Origin: Acidimicrobiia bacterium
GTDB lineage: Bacteria > Actinomycetota > Acidimicrobiia > Spongiisociales > ZC4RG35
Assembly: GCA_026002975.1 (NCBI GenBank)
Contig: BPGJ01000014.1
Span: 1-63,581 of the forward strand
DNA length: 63,581 nt
Direction of reading: 5' to 3'
The notes below the pieces were generated by a model, which was not told where the DNA came from, did not search any database, and worked only from the letters and a program-made list of their open reading frames with translations. A program made the translations under genes and the position numbers. Position 1 is the stretch's first letter; every line of letters begins with the position of its first letter. Below are positions 43,539 through 52,588 of this stretch, piece after piece.

Positions 43539-44072
43539 ATGCGCCAGATCACCGTGTTCGTCCCGGTACCCGGGGAGGCCCCCGCTCGGCGCCTCGAACT
43601 TGCCCTTCGCCGGAGTCTGCCAGCGAATCCGGTCCTCACCGTTGTCGAGAACGGCAAACCGAAGGCTCGCGACCTGCTGATCTATATTGTCGAGGAGCTG
43701 TCCCCCCGGTTGCCCGGGGTGACCCTCGAGGTCTACTCCAAAGCGTCGGCAGGCAAACCTCTCGAAGGAGAGGAGGCTCGCCGGATCGCCGCTCGGTCAC
43801 ACCTGATACTCACCGGGGTGGGGGACTGAGCGGCCTGTTCTGCGTGCAGTCTGCACGATGCGGTTCAGATGGAGGAGTTGGGGGTGCCGGCCACCGTGGT
43901 CATAACCGAGCCCTTCCAAACGCTGGTGGCGACCCAGGCGCGTGCTTTGGGCCTCGCAGGTTATCACCATGTGATGGTCCCCCACCCCATCTCCTCGAAG
44001 GATGAGCCCTACCTGCGTCGCCTCGCCAGGGAGGTGGCGGATGCGGTGCTCCGCCAGCTGGTGGGGGAATAG
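43539..44072 (+). CDS. UGSC-family selenoprotein with Sec97 encoded by TGA
   Basis: A 177-residue protein if TGA 43827-43829 is read as selenocysteine; conventional reading stops at 96 residues. The upstream half ends RSHLILTGVGD and the same frame continues after TGA as AACSACSLHDAVQMEELG, then PATVVITEPFQTL and VMVPHPISSKDEPYL. UGSC-family proteins carry GVGD followed by Cys/Sec-Gly-Ser-Cys at this place, so the TGA sits exactly at the redox residue, here as U-A-A-C with a further Cys103. A SECIS-like hairpin follows. It is presumably a thiol/selenol redox protein. No selA, selB, selC or selD is in the window. A TGC/TGT misread as TGA is the alternative. Confidence 0.87.
43843..43857 (+). 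promoter_or_regulatory. SECIS-like hairpin downstream of the Sec TGA
   Basis: CGTGCA and TGCACG form a 6-bp stem around loop GTC. The apical G is 20 bases after the TGA, within the range for bacterial SECIS elements. The TGCAGTCTGCAC core closely resembles the E. coli fdhF element as I remember it (TGCAGGTCTGCAC), at the same distance. Confidence 0.7.
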
Positions 44073-44102
44073 GTGCCTCACCATCCAGGAGCCTCGAAGG
44101 TC

Positions 44103-46136
44103 ATGACACGGACGGTCGCCACCCACTGCCGCATATGCGAAGCGCTGTGCGGCATCATCGTGGAGGTCGACGGTGACCGGGTCGTGTCCGTAAAGGGGGA
44201 CCCGGCTGACCCGATATCAGCCGGATACACGTGCCCGAAGGGCCGCGCCATCCCTGTCTTGCACCATCATCCCCGTCGTTACGACTATCCCATGATTCGC
44301 CGTGGCGGCGATCTGCTGGCGGTGGATTGGGGGGAGCTGCTCGACGACCTGGAGGTTCGCCTCCGGGACGTAATCGGCCTGTGTGGCCCCGATGCGGTGG
44401 GAATCTACGCCGCCACCGGTTCGGCTTTCGATGCCAATGGTCGGCGAATGGCAGAGAAGTGGCTCAAGCTCATGGGGTCCCGTTCCCGCTACACCTCGGC
44501 CACCATCGACACGCCCTGTAAACCGATGGTGGCCGAAATGATGTGCGGGTTCGCCGGAGCGGTGCCGGCCCTCGACCGGGAGAACCCGGAGCTGGTTCTG
44601 CTCATCGGGGTCAACCCGGTCGTTTCCCACGGCCACCTCAACGCGTTTCCCGACCCGGTGACGACCATCCGGCGGCTGGCAGCCAAGGGCGAGGTGTGGG
44701 TGATCGACCCCCGGAGGAGCGAGAGCGCCCGCCTCGCTACCCGGCACCTGGCCCCCCGCCCGAGCAGCGACTGGGCGCTGCTGGCCTTTCTGGTGAGGGA
44801 AGCCCTGCGAGACGGGGTAGACCGCGACCGGCTGCAGGAGCGCGCCGACGGGGTGGACCGCCTGGAGGAGGCGGTATCTCCCTACCACCTGGAGGAGGCC
44901 TGCCGGCGGACCGGGCTGGGCACCGCTGAACTGGCCGAGCTGTCGGCTGCCGTGAGGACCAAGAAGGTGGCCATCCAGACCGGCACTGGGGTGACCATGT
45001 CGGCGCAAGCCAATGTCGTCGAGTGGTTGAGCTGGACGCTGCAGGTGGTCACCGACTCGTTCGATCGACCGGGCGGCTGCTGGTTCCATCCTGGCTACCT
45101 GCGTGCACTGGAGACTCGTCGTATCGAGCCGACGGAGGGCCGGGCGGAGCCCGGTCCCCCCAGTCGGCCGGAGCTCCCCCGGCGCCTCGGCGAGTACCCG
45201 GTGGCGGCGATGTTGGACGAGATCGAAGCGGGTAACCTGCGTGCCCTCTTCGTTCTCGGCGGTAACCCCATAACCGCTTTCCCGGAAGCGGACCGCACCA
45301 AGAAGGCTTTGGCATCACTCGAGGTCTTGGTGGTGGCGGACATCGTCGCCAACGAGATGACCCCTTTCGCTACCCATGTTCTGCCCTGCGCCGACCAGCT
45401 GGAACGATCTGACCTTCCCGTCTATGTTGACCAGTTTCTGCCGGTGGTTATGACCAAGTACTCTCCGCAAGTGGTGCCGCCGGGCGCCAGACGCCGGCCG
45501 ATGTGGTGGCCTTTCGCTCAGTTGGGGCGTCGGTTCGGTATAGACGTGATCGGTGAGGGAATCGACCCGGACCTCGCAACCGATGACGACTTGCTCCGTC
45601 CCCTGGGCGATCGCAGTCGGTCGGACTTCGCCTTCATTCGTACGAACCGGGTGGTGATCAACGACCCACCACAGATGTTCGGTTGGTTCTCCGACAAGGT
45701 GCTGGCCGGTCGCCGATGGCAGCTGGCTCCGCAGCCGCTGCTCGACCAGCTCGCTGGCTTGGCGCGGGCACCCGCCGAGGGGCTGCGTCTCATCCCCCGC
45801 CGCCAGGTCCGGCGCCTAAATTCGGTGCTCAGCGATCCGGACCGGCCCGAGGAGGCCACTCTCCTGGTCCACCCCGAAGACGCGGTCCGGGTGGGGATTG
45901 CCGACGGTCAGCCGGTGCTGGTCAGCTCGGAGCTGGGAACGTTGCGGGCCATCGCGGTGGTGTCCGACAGCATTCGGCCCGGGGCGGTGTCCCTCCCTCA
46001 TGGGTACGCCGATCCCAACGTGAGTGCCCTCACGTCGGCTCGGCAAGTCGACCCCCTGACCGGGATGGTGACTCAGTCGGGGCTCACTGTCCGTCTCAGC
46101 CCGGTTTCGTCTCTGTCCCCTACGGAGTTCCGGTGA
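44103..46136 (+). CDS. Molybdopterin-dependent oxidoreductase (DMSO-reductase family) with [4Fe-4S] site
   Basis: A 677-residue enzyme. CRICEALCGIIVEVDGD and later TCPKGRAIP supply the four Cys of the N-terminal cluster (CxxCxxxC...C). Mo-bisPGD-binding blocks include VLLIGVNPVVSHGHLNAFPD, VIDPRRSESARLA and VLGGNPITAFPEAD; the C-terminal domain has LLVHPEDAVRVGIADGQPVL. No Tat signal is seen, so it is cytoplasmic. The residue in IDTPCKPMVAE may be near the Mo ligand. ATG 44103 is chosen; GTG 44073, immediately after the selenoprotein stop, is the alternative. Electron partner not encoded nearby, so the adjacent selenoprotein is an obvious candidate. Confidence 0.88.
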   Translation: MTRTVATHCRICEALCGIIVEVDGDRVVSVKGDPADPISAGYTCPKGRAIPVLHHHPRRYDYPMIRRGGDLLAVDWGELLDDLEVRLRDVIGLCGPDAVGIYAATGSAFDANGRRMAEKWLKLMGSRSRYTSATIDTPCKPMVAEMMCGFAGAVPALDRENPELVLLIGVNPVVSHGHLNAFPDPVTTIRRLAAKGEVWVIDPRRSESARLATRHLAPRPSSDWALLAFLVREALRDGVDRDRLQERADGVDRLEEAVSPYHLEEACRRTGLGTAELAELSAAVRTKKVAIQTGTGVTMSAQANVVEWLSWTLQVVTDSFDRPGGCWFHPGYLRALETRRIEPTEGRAEPGPPSRPELPRRLGEYPVAAMLDEIEAGNLRALFVLGGNPITAFPEADRTKKALASLEVLVVADIVANEMTPFATHVLPCADQLERSDLPVYVDQFLPVVMTKYSPQVVPPGARRRPMWWPFAQLGRRFGIDVIGEGIDPDLATDDDLLRPLGDRSRSDFAFIRTNRVVINDPPQMFGWFSDKVLAGRRWQLAPQPLLDQLAGLARAPAEGLRLIPRRQVRRLNSVLSDPDRPEEATLLVHPEDAVRVGIADGQPVLVSSELGTLRAIAVVSDSIRPGAVSLPHGYADPNVSALTSARQVDPLTGMVTQSGLTVRLSPVSSLSPTEFR

Positions 46137-46675
46137 GGCTGGATCACGTCTGCGTTGCGGTCCGGTCCCTTGAGCGGGCGTGTCGGCTGTTCGTCGACTT
46201 GATGGGGGGCGAGTTCGTGGGCGGAGGTGACAATCCCCGGCTGGGGGTGCGGGCGGTGCAGCTGCGCTACCCGCCGGGAGTGAAGATCGAACTTCTGCAA
46301 CCACTCACGTCCGACAACTGGTTGTCCCGCTATCTGGATCGCCACGGCGAGGGGTTACACCATCTCACGATCGTCGCCCCCGACATACCAGAGGCGGAGC
46401 AGCGACTCCACCAATTCGGCTTCGAGACGGTCGACACGGACATCTCACACCCCACTTGGCAGGAGACCTTTACCCGACCCTCCTCCACGTTCGGCGCCTT
46501 GATCCAGGTGGCCAAACCTTCCCACCCGTGGGAGAAGGCCCCGCCCGGTCTAATGCTGGACGACGTCCTGGCGGGGAGGGTGCAGGTCCTGGACAACATC
46601 ATGACCTGGAAGGATTCCGGTCAGCCTGTGAAGGAACTACCGCATGACCGTCGCAGGCGCCAGCAGAACCCGTAG
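46133..46675 (+). CDS. VOC-family (glyoxalase/methylmalonyl-CoA-epimerase-like) protein
   Basis: A 180-residue protein starting with GTG 46133, which overlaps the molybdoenzyme stop. The fold opens RLDHVCVAVRSLERACRLFV and has IELLQPLTSDN and GEGLHHLTIVAPDIPEAEQR, with His and Glu positions typical of metal-binding VOC domains. Epimerase or dioxygenase activity cannot be told apart. Its last 55 bases overlap the convergent gene at 46621. Confidence 0.8.
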   Translation: MRLDHVCVAVRSLERACRLFVDLMGGEFVGGGDNPRLGVRAVQLRYPPGVKIELLQPLTSDNWLSRYLDRHGEGLHHLTIVAPDIPEAEQRLHQFGFETVDTDISHPTWQETFTRPSSTFGALIQVAKPSHPWEKAPPGLMLDDVLAGRVQVLDNIMTWKDSGQPVKELPHDRRRRQQNP

Positions 46676-47373
46676 AGATCGCTCACCTGCCAGCAGTGGA
46701 CGGCACCGGTCGACTCGACCCAGACCACAGCGTTGGTGTCGACGAAGTCCAGGTGGCCAACGGCGTCATTGGGGGCGCCCACCAGCCCCCCGAGGTAGGC
46801 TCCATGGCGGCGGAAACGGAGGGCGACTTTGCCCCCGGCGGAGAACGCTTCGTGGATGGCCACCTCGCCCTCCGACATGAAGGGGGGTGAAGACTGAGAC
46901 AGGATGTAGTCGGCGGCTAACTTCTCGGCTTCGGGGTCGGGCTGCATCGGCTTCACGGCAAAGGGGTTTTCCATGGGGGGTGCAAGGGGAGGGGGAGGGC
47001 TTCCGCGAAGCTGCTGGAGGCGACCATAGAAGTCCTGTTCCACAATGCATTCGGTGAGCCGGTCGCGACCATTCCATCGATACAGGGCGATGCCGCTCCA
47101 TACCGCCGGTCGCTGGTGACGAGCGGAGGTACCACGTTCGGAGAAGCGCATCGCCAGTCGATCCCCGTTAGTGAAGAGATCGTGCACCACGAGGGACAAG
47201 TCGGGAAAGAGGTCGAAGGCTCCTTCCACGGTCGTCAGGTATTGCGCATAGCCGATCGTCTGACCGCTCATCGTGAAGCGGTAGGCGGGGTCGATGATGA
47301 GCGGAATCACCGTGAGGTCGTGCCGGTTGGTGTAGTCCTCCACGTACCGCTTCAACAGCTCCACGAAGGTCAT
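46621..47373 (-). CDS. Two-domain SnoaL/NTF2-like protein
   Basis: A 250-residue protein. The first half (VELLKRYVEDYTNRHDLTVI to TECIVEQDFYGRLQQL) is a SnoaL/ester-cyclase-like domain; a Pro-rich linker (GSPPPPLAPPME) leads to a second NTF2-like half ending VHCWQVSDLYGFCWRL. ATG 47373 was chosen where homology begins. Function unknown. It lies 240 bp after the ligase at 47614 on the same strand and overlaps the VOC gene tail-to-tail. Confidence 0.72.
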   Translation of the reverse strand: MTFVELLKRYVEDYTNRHDLTVIPLIIDPAYRFTMSGQTIGYAQYLTTVEGAFDLFPDLSLVVHDLFTNGDRLAMRFSERGTSARHQRPAVWSGIALYRWNGRDRLTECIVEQDFYGRLQQLRGSPPPPLAPPMENPFAVKPMQPDPEAEKLAADYILSQSSPPFMSEGEVAIHEAFSAGGKVALRFRRHGAYLGGLVGAPNDAVGHLDFVDTNAVVWVESTGAVHCWQVSDLYGFCWRLRRSCGSSFTG

Positions 47374-47613
47374 GTCCGCCACCTGCTGTAGCGGCTGACC
47401 ACCCGGCTGGGAAACGACCTCGTGCCAGTGGTGGCGGGTCGCAGCCGGTGACAAGGCTCCTTGCCGCCGACGGCTGGCCGAGGACGGACCGCCCCCTCTC
47501 CTGGGCGGGTAGCCGGACACGGCGTCATTTCGGGGGAGGCCGTGCCGCCGGTCAGACACCCCCCGATCGGCCAGGAGGGGCAGCGGCCCTGAGGCAACAC
47601 CGGGTCGGGCCAA
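47374..47613. other. Intergenic between ligase and two-domain NTF2 gene
   Basis: No gene recognised; no ACCAAACGGTTGGT-type site. It must hold the leader of the 46621 gene unless that is co-transcribed with the ligases. Confidence 0.4.
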
Positions 47614-49242
47614 TCACCTGGTCTCGAAGTCATGGACTTCGGGACGGTCGAGAGGAAGACTTTGCAGGAGGTACTTCTGGATACGCTCGGAGGGAGTCTT
47701 TGGGAAGCTGTCGCGGATCTCCAGGTAGCGGGGAACCATGTAGCGCGGCAGGTTCTCGACCAGCCAGGCATGGAGTTCGGCAGGCGGTACCGGCTCGGAG
47801 AGGCGAACGTCCAGCTTCACGTCTTCTTCTCCCAGTTCCGACGGCACACCGTAGGCGGCCGCCTCAACCACCTTGGGGTGGCGCAAGGCCACGTATTCCA
47901 ACTCCGGAGCTGAAATGTTTTCCCCACGCCGGCGGATGCGCTCCTGCTTTCTGCCTCGGTAGTGCAGCAGGCCCTCCTCGTCGTAATACCCGAGGTCGCC
48001 GGTGTGGTACATGAAGTTGCGGAACGCCTCCAACGTAGCCTGGGGATCCTTGTAGTACTCGAGGAACATCGAATAGGGTCGCATCGGCCTGAAAACGATC
48101 TCGCCCACCTCCCCTGGGGGCAGCAATCGGTCGTGGTCGTCGACCACGCCGTATTCCATCCACGAGACCGGGTAGCCTAGGGTGTCGCGGGGCACGCCCG
48201 GGAGGATGTCTGGCCGCATCCCCAGCGGGGAGATCTCGGTCTGGCCGAAGGCGTGCCAGAGTAGCCGTGTGTTGTATCGACGCTCGAACTCGTCTGCCTC
48301 GGGGGGTGGCGGTACGCAAAATATGCGGCTGAGCCGATGCTGCGGTGCCGGCGGCGACGACTTCATGACGAGGGCTGCCATCGGGCCCAGGATGATGGAG
48401 AAGGTCGCCCCATCCTGTGCGGCCTCTTCCCAATACCGGCTGGCCGAGAAACGAGATTTGAGATGGGCTGTTGCGCCCGCATGCAGAGCCGCGTTGGCGA
48501 TCAGGTGAAGCGCGGCTACGTGGAACAGAGGCATGGGTGTGGTCAGGATCTCATCGGCGGTTATCCCGATGGAGTCTACGTACATGGCGGGATACAGGTA
48601 CAGGAACTGGTGGGGATACACCGCTCCCTTCTGGCGGCCGGTGGTACCGGACGTGTACTGGATCAAACAGGGCTGCCGGTAGTCGGGAAACGTCATCGGC
48701 GGGGTCGACGGAACGGAGGCCAGCCACTCACTCCAAGGGACGACTGGGGTCTGGCCGATCGCGGTAGGGCAGTCACCGGGCCCCACGGCCACGACGAGCC
48801 GCACCGATCCCAGATCTTCGAGCGCTTCCAGCCGGTCGAGCAGATCGAGCCGGGCGACGATCACAGCGGCGTCCGAATGCTCGACCACATAGTGGAGGAG
48901 GGGTCCGCGGGCAGCGGCGTTGAAAGGCACGGCTATCCCCGAGTTGAGCATCGCCCCGAAGAACACCGGCATGAACTCCAGTTGATTGAGGAGGAAGATG
49001 CCGACGTGCGCTCCCTTCCCGACGCTAGCTTCGATGGCATGGGCCACCTGACAGCTCTCCTCCCAGGCTTCACGGTACGTGAGGTGGTCCGTCGAGTCGA
49101 ATATCAGCCAATCCTGATCGCCTCTACTGGCAGCCTGATCTGACAGCAGTCGCAGGAGGGTGCGTTCCTCCGTGGGGTAACGGAGCGCGTGCTCGCCCAA
49201 CGGATATCCCTTTCCTCGCAGTAAGCCGATCCTCTCGTGCAT
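47614..49242 (-). CDS. Acyl-CoA ligase (third of a tandem trio)
   Basis: A 542-residue AMP-forming ligase, the most diverged of the trio. IQYTSGTTGRQKGAVYPHQF, LLWHAFGQTEISPLGM, FMYHTGDLGYYDEEG and ERIRRRGENISAPELE are intact. ATG 49242, eight bases after the preceding stop with AGGAAGAG in between, was chosen over the upstream frame. Expected to activate a different acid from its neighbours. Confidence 0.92.
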   Translation of the reverse strand: MHERIGLLRGKGYPLGEHALRYPTEERTLLRLLSDQAASRGDQDWLIFDSTDHLTYREAWEESCQVAHAIEASVGKGAHVGIFLLNQLEFMPVFFGAMLNSGIAVPFNAAARGPLLHYVVEHSDAAVIVARLDLLDRLEALEDLGSVRLVVAVGPGDCPTAIGQTPVVPWSEWLASVPSTPPMTFPDYRQPCLIQYTSGTTGRQKGAVYPHQFLYLYPAMYVDSIGITADEILTTPMPLFHVAALHLIANAALHAGATAHLKSRFSASRYWEEAAQDGATFSIILGPMAALVMKSSPPAPQHRLSRIFCVPPPPEADEFERRYNTRLLWHAFGQTEISPLGMRPDILPGVPRDTLGYPVSWMEYGVVDDHDRLLPPGEVGEIVFRPMRPYSMFLEYYKDPQATLEAFRNFMYHTGDLGYYDEEGLLHYRGRKQERIRRRGENISAPELEYVALRHPKVVEAAAYGVPSELGEEDVKLDVRLSEPVPPAELHAWLVENLPRYMVPRYLEIRDSFPKTPSERIQKYLLQSLPLDRPEVHDFETR

Positions 49243-49249
49243 TCTCTTC

Positions 49250-50905
49250 CTATTCGCGGCGGACTCGATATCCGGCAGCGTCACGATCCCAGGTGTCGGG
49301 AGTGATGCCTTCCTCCCGCAGCAGGTATTTCTGTATCCGCTGGGAAGGGGTCTTGGGAAGCTCGGCGACGAAGCGCACATATCGGGGAACCGCGAAGTGC
49401 GCCATGCGGGTCTGGCAGAAGTCGAGCAGCTCGTGCGGCGTGAGGGTTTGGCCTTCCTTGACGACGACGGCAACCATGACCTCTTCCTCGGAGAGATCCG
49501 ATGCGACTCCGTAGGCGGCCGACTCTAGAACGGCATCGTGGGAGTTGACCACCGCCTCGACTTCGAAAGAGGAGATGTTCTCGCCGCGACGTCGAATGCA
49601 GTCTTTCATTCGATCGATGAAGGTGATGTAGCCGTCCGAGTCCATCACCCCTCGGTCGCCGGTGTGGAACCACAGGTTGCGGAACGCATCGAGAGTGAAC
49701 TCTTCTTGTCGGTAGTAGCCCTTGAACATGACATTCGGACGTTTCGGCCGGACCACGATCTCGCCCGCCACCCCTGGAGGGCACGGTCGATCGTTCTCGT
49801 CGAAGATCCGCACCCAGAAGTTGGCGGACTCCTTCCCGGCTGTACCCACCTTGGTCTCGCCGGGCCTGTTCTCGGTGGCGATGGCGATCTCGGTCATGCC
49901 GTAGACCTCGACCAGCGTCAGCCCGAATCGCTCCTCGAACGGGCGCCATATGTCCGCCGGACAAGGCGCACCGAAGGCGATGCGCACCGGGTTGTCGGCG
50001 TCATCGGGGCGCGGCGGCTGTTTGTAGAGCATCAGCAACAGCGCTCCCTGGTAGTTGAAGGCGGTGACCCCTTTTGCTCTCACCTTGTCCCAGAAGGTCG
50101 AGGCGCTGAAGCGCTGATCCATGACGAGCGAGGCGTTCGCTTCCATCGCAGCCATCACGCTCGTGTACTTGGCGTTGATGTGGAACAAGGGAAAGACGGT
50201 GTACAGCACATCGTCGGAGCCGTAACCCATCAGCCACACGCAGTGACGGGCGAGGTTGAGATTCGCCTCATGCGATAGGATCACGCCCTTGGACGGCCCG
50301 GTGGTCCCCGACGTGTAGAGGATCACCGAGGTGTCGGATGGCTGGGTTCGGGCATAGGTGGGGCTGCGGTGGCTCCGCAACGACGCCAGGTCGTGGACTT
50401 GTATCGACGAAGGCAGGTCGAGGCCGCTCACTCTGCCGTTGACGATCACGTGGCGGAGGTTTGGCAGCTCCGATGCGATCGGCTCGAGGCGGGGGGCGAG
50501 ATCGGCGTCGATGATGATCGCGCAAGCGTCGGATTGATTGATGATGTAGGAAAGCAGATAGCCCTTGTATGCGGTATTGATCGGCACCTCGAGGATGCCA
50601 CCCTTGCACAGGGCGAACCAGCACCAGATGTTCTCCACGCTGTTATTCATCATCAAGCAGACGTGGTCGCCGGGTTCCAGGGAGAGAGACTGGAGGCCCG
50701 CTAGAACAGCATCGGAGTTGAGGTGGATGTCGGCATAGCTCTGCGCACGGCCGGCCACCTCCACGAACCGCTTGTCGCCGTTGCGGACGGCCTTGTCCCG
50801 GACGAAGGGTCCGATGGTGCGAGCAGCGTCGGGCCCCTCCAAAAATCCCTGGTCCGTTACGAAACCCGTGTGGGATATCTGGGTGAAAGGGTGGTCCAGC
50901 GTCAC
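49250..50905 (-). CDS. Acyl-CoA ligase, CaiC-like (second of trio)
   Basis: A complete 551-residue ligase with LYTSGTTGPSKGVILSHEAN, VEVYGMTEIAIATENR, LWFHTGDRGVMDSDG and CIRRRGENISSFEVE. Highly similar in layout to those at 31179 and 50921 (FNYQGALLLMLYKQPPRPDD), pointing to tandem duplication. GTG 50905 lies 15 bp after the preceding stop. Confidence 0.92.
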   Translation of the reverse strand: MTLDHPFTQISHTGFVTDQGFLEGPDAARTIGPFVRDKAVRNGDKRFVEVAGRAQSYADIHLNSDAVLAGLQSLSLEPGDHVCLMMNNSVENIWCWFALCKGGILEVPINTAYKGYLLSYIINQSDACAIIIDADLAPRLEPIASELPNLRHVIVNGRVSGLDLPSSIQVHDLASLRSHRSPTYARTQPSDTSVILYTSGTTGPSKGVILSHEANLNLARHCVWLMGYGSDDVLYTVFPLFHINAKYTSVMAAMEANASLVMDQRFSASTFWDKVRAKGVTAFNYQGALLLMLYKQPPRPDDADNPVRIAFGAPCPADIWRPFEERFGLTLVEVYGMTEIAIATENRPGETKVGTAGKESANFWVRIFDENDRPCPPGVAGEIVVRPKRPNVMFKGYYRQEEFTLDAFRNLWFHTGDRGVMDSDGYITFIDRMKDCIRRRGENISSFEVEAVVNSHDAVLESAAYGVASDLSEEEVMVAVVVKEGQTLTPHELLDFCQTRMAHFAVPRYVRFVAELPKTPSQRIQKYLLREEGITPDTWDRDAAGYRVRRE

Positions 50906-50920
50906 CGGCGAGCCTCTCTG

Positions 50921-52514
50921 TCAGGAGCGGCGGATTTGGTAGCCATGCAGCTCGCGATCCCAGGTGTCCGGAGTGACACCTTGGGACCGTAGTACGTATT
51001 TCTGCACCCGCTGTGCCGGGTTGCGAGGTAGGTCGTCGACGAAACGCACGTAACGTGGGACGGCGAAGTGGGGCATGCGCCGTGCCACCTCGTCGAGGAT
51101 CGTTTCCGGACTGAGCTGCGCACCTGGCTTCAGCATCACCACCGCCATTACCTCCTCTTCAGTCAGTTCGGAAGGCACGCCGATGACCGCCGAGTCGGCG
51201 ACCTGCTCCAGCGAGTTGATCACTCTCTCGACCTCCCATGAAGAGATGTTCTCGCCACGACGCCGGATGGAATCCTTGATCCGGTCGAGGTAGCGAAAAT
51301 AGCCGTCGGAATCCATGACGCCCCGGTCGCCGGTGTGGAACCAGAGGTTCCGAAAGGCCGCCACCGTAGCAGAAGGGTCGCGGAAATACTCGGTGAACAT
51401 GATGTAGGGCTCGCGGGGACGGACGACGATCTCCCCGGGCACTCCGGGGGGGCATGGCTCATCGTACTCGTCGTGGATCTCGACCTCGTAATAGGGGGCA
51501 GCTCGGCCACAGCTACCGGGCCTCATGTCGTGCACCGTGTTGTATGTGACGATCCCGCACTCGGTGGATCCGTATACCTCGACGAGTTTTACTCCGAAGC
51601 GGTCTTGAAATGACTCGAATATCTCCAGCGGAGCGGGGGCACCATAAGCCTTGCGGACCGGGTTGTCGGCATCATCGGGACGCGGAGGCTGTTTGTATAA
51701 CATCATCAGCAGAGCCCCCATATAGTTGAAGGCAGTGACTCCATAGCGGCGAGTGGTTTCCCAGAAGGTACTTGCGTGGAATCGGGAGTGCATGACCACG
51801 GTTCCGTCTAGAATCAGAGCCGGGAGAACGGTGTTGGCTTTGGCATTGATATGGAAAAGAGGGAAAACAGTGAACAGGACTTCACCTTTCCGGTAATCCA
51901 TCAGGGCAATGGTGGCCTCGGCAATTGAGAAGTTGGCTCGGTGGGACCGCACCACCCCCTTTGATGGACCTGTGGTTCCGGCGGTAAAGAGGATAGAGGC
52001 GGTGTCGTGGGGGTGCACTGAGACGGACGGACGTTCCGGCGACCCGGCGGCGAGAAAGGATTCGAACTGGTGCAACTCGAAACCGGGCGGAGCGGCTGAT
52101 GGCAGGTCGCCCACCACCACTATATGCCGTAGCGTTTCCAGCTGGTGGGCCAGCTCTCCGACGCGTTCCAGGTACCGGTGATCCACCACCAGGGCGCTGA
52201 GCTGGGCATGGTTGATGAGGTAGGCGAGGAGATCCCCCTTGTAACCGGTGTTTATGGGGACCTCGGCGAACCCCCCTCGGGCGGTCCCGAACCAGGCGAA
52301 GAGGAACTCGGGACAGTTGTCGAGCATGATGCCGACCGCATGTCCCCTCTCGAATCCCAGGCCGATCAGGCGGTTGGCGAAGCGAGCCGATGCCTCGTCC
52401 AGCTCGCGATAAGTGACCGATCGGTCTTCGAAGGTGGATAAAGACCCGGTCCGGTTGCGGGGCGGCGCGTTCCTCGAGCAGAGCCCCGAGCGTCTTCACA
52501 CCCTGCCACCTCAT
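50921..52514 (-). CDS. Acyl-CoA ligase, CaiC-like (first of trio), one frameshift
   Basis: Starts at 52514 with MRWQGVKTLGALLEERAAPQ; after a one-base shift near 52435 the frame continues EDRSVTYRELDEASARFANR through to GYQIRRS. LFTAGTTGPSKGVVRSH, EVYGSTECGIVTYN and LWFHTGDRGVMDSDGY are intact. It heads the three-ligase operon, 48 bp from operator site 8. The shift may be a sequencing error because the rest is clean. Confidence 0.87.
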
Positions 52515-52561
52515 AGAGACGGCGCTACCTCCTCCATCGAGACCAGGTGCAGAGCATTTCT

Positions 52562-52575
52562 ACCAACCGTTTGGT
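52562..52575. promoter_or_regulatory. Operator site 8
   Basis: ACCAACCGTTTGGT, the exact complement-strand form of site 1, between the ligase trio (minus) and the transporter gene (plus, 14 bp away). Confidence 0.8.
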
Positions 52576-52588
52576 CAACTAGAGTAAT

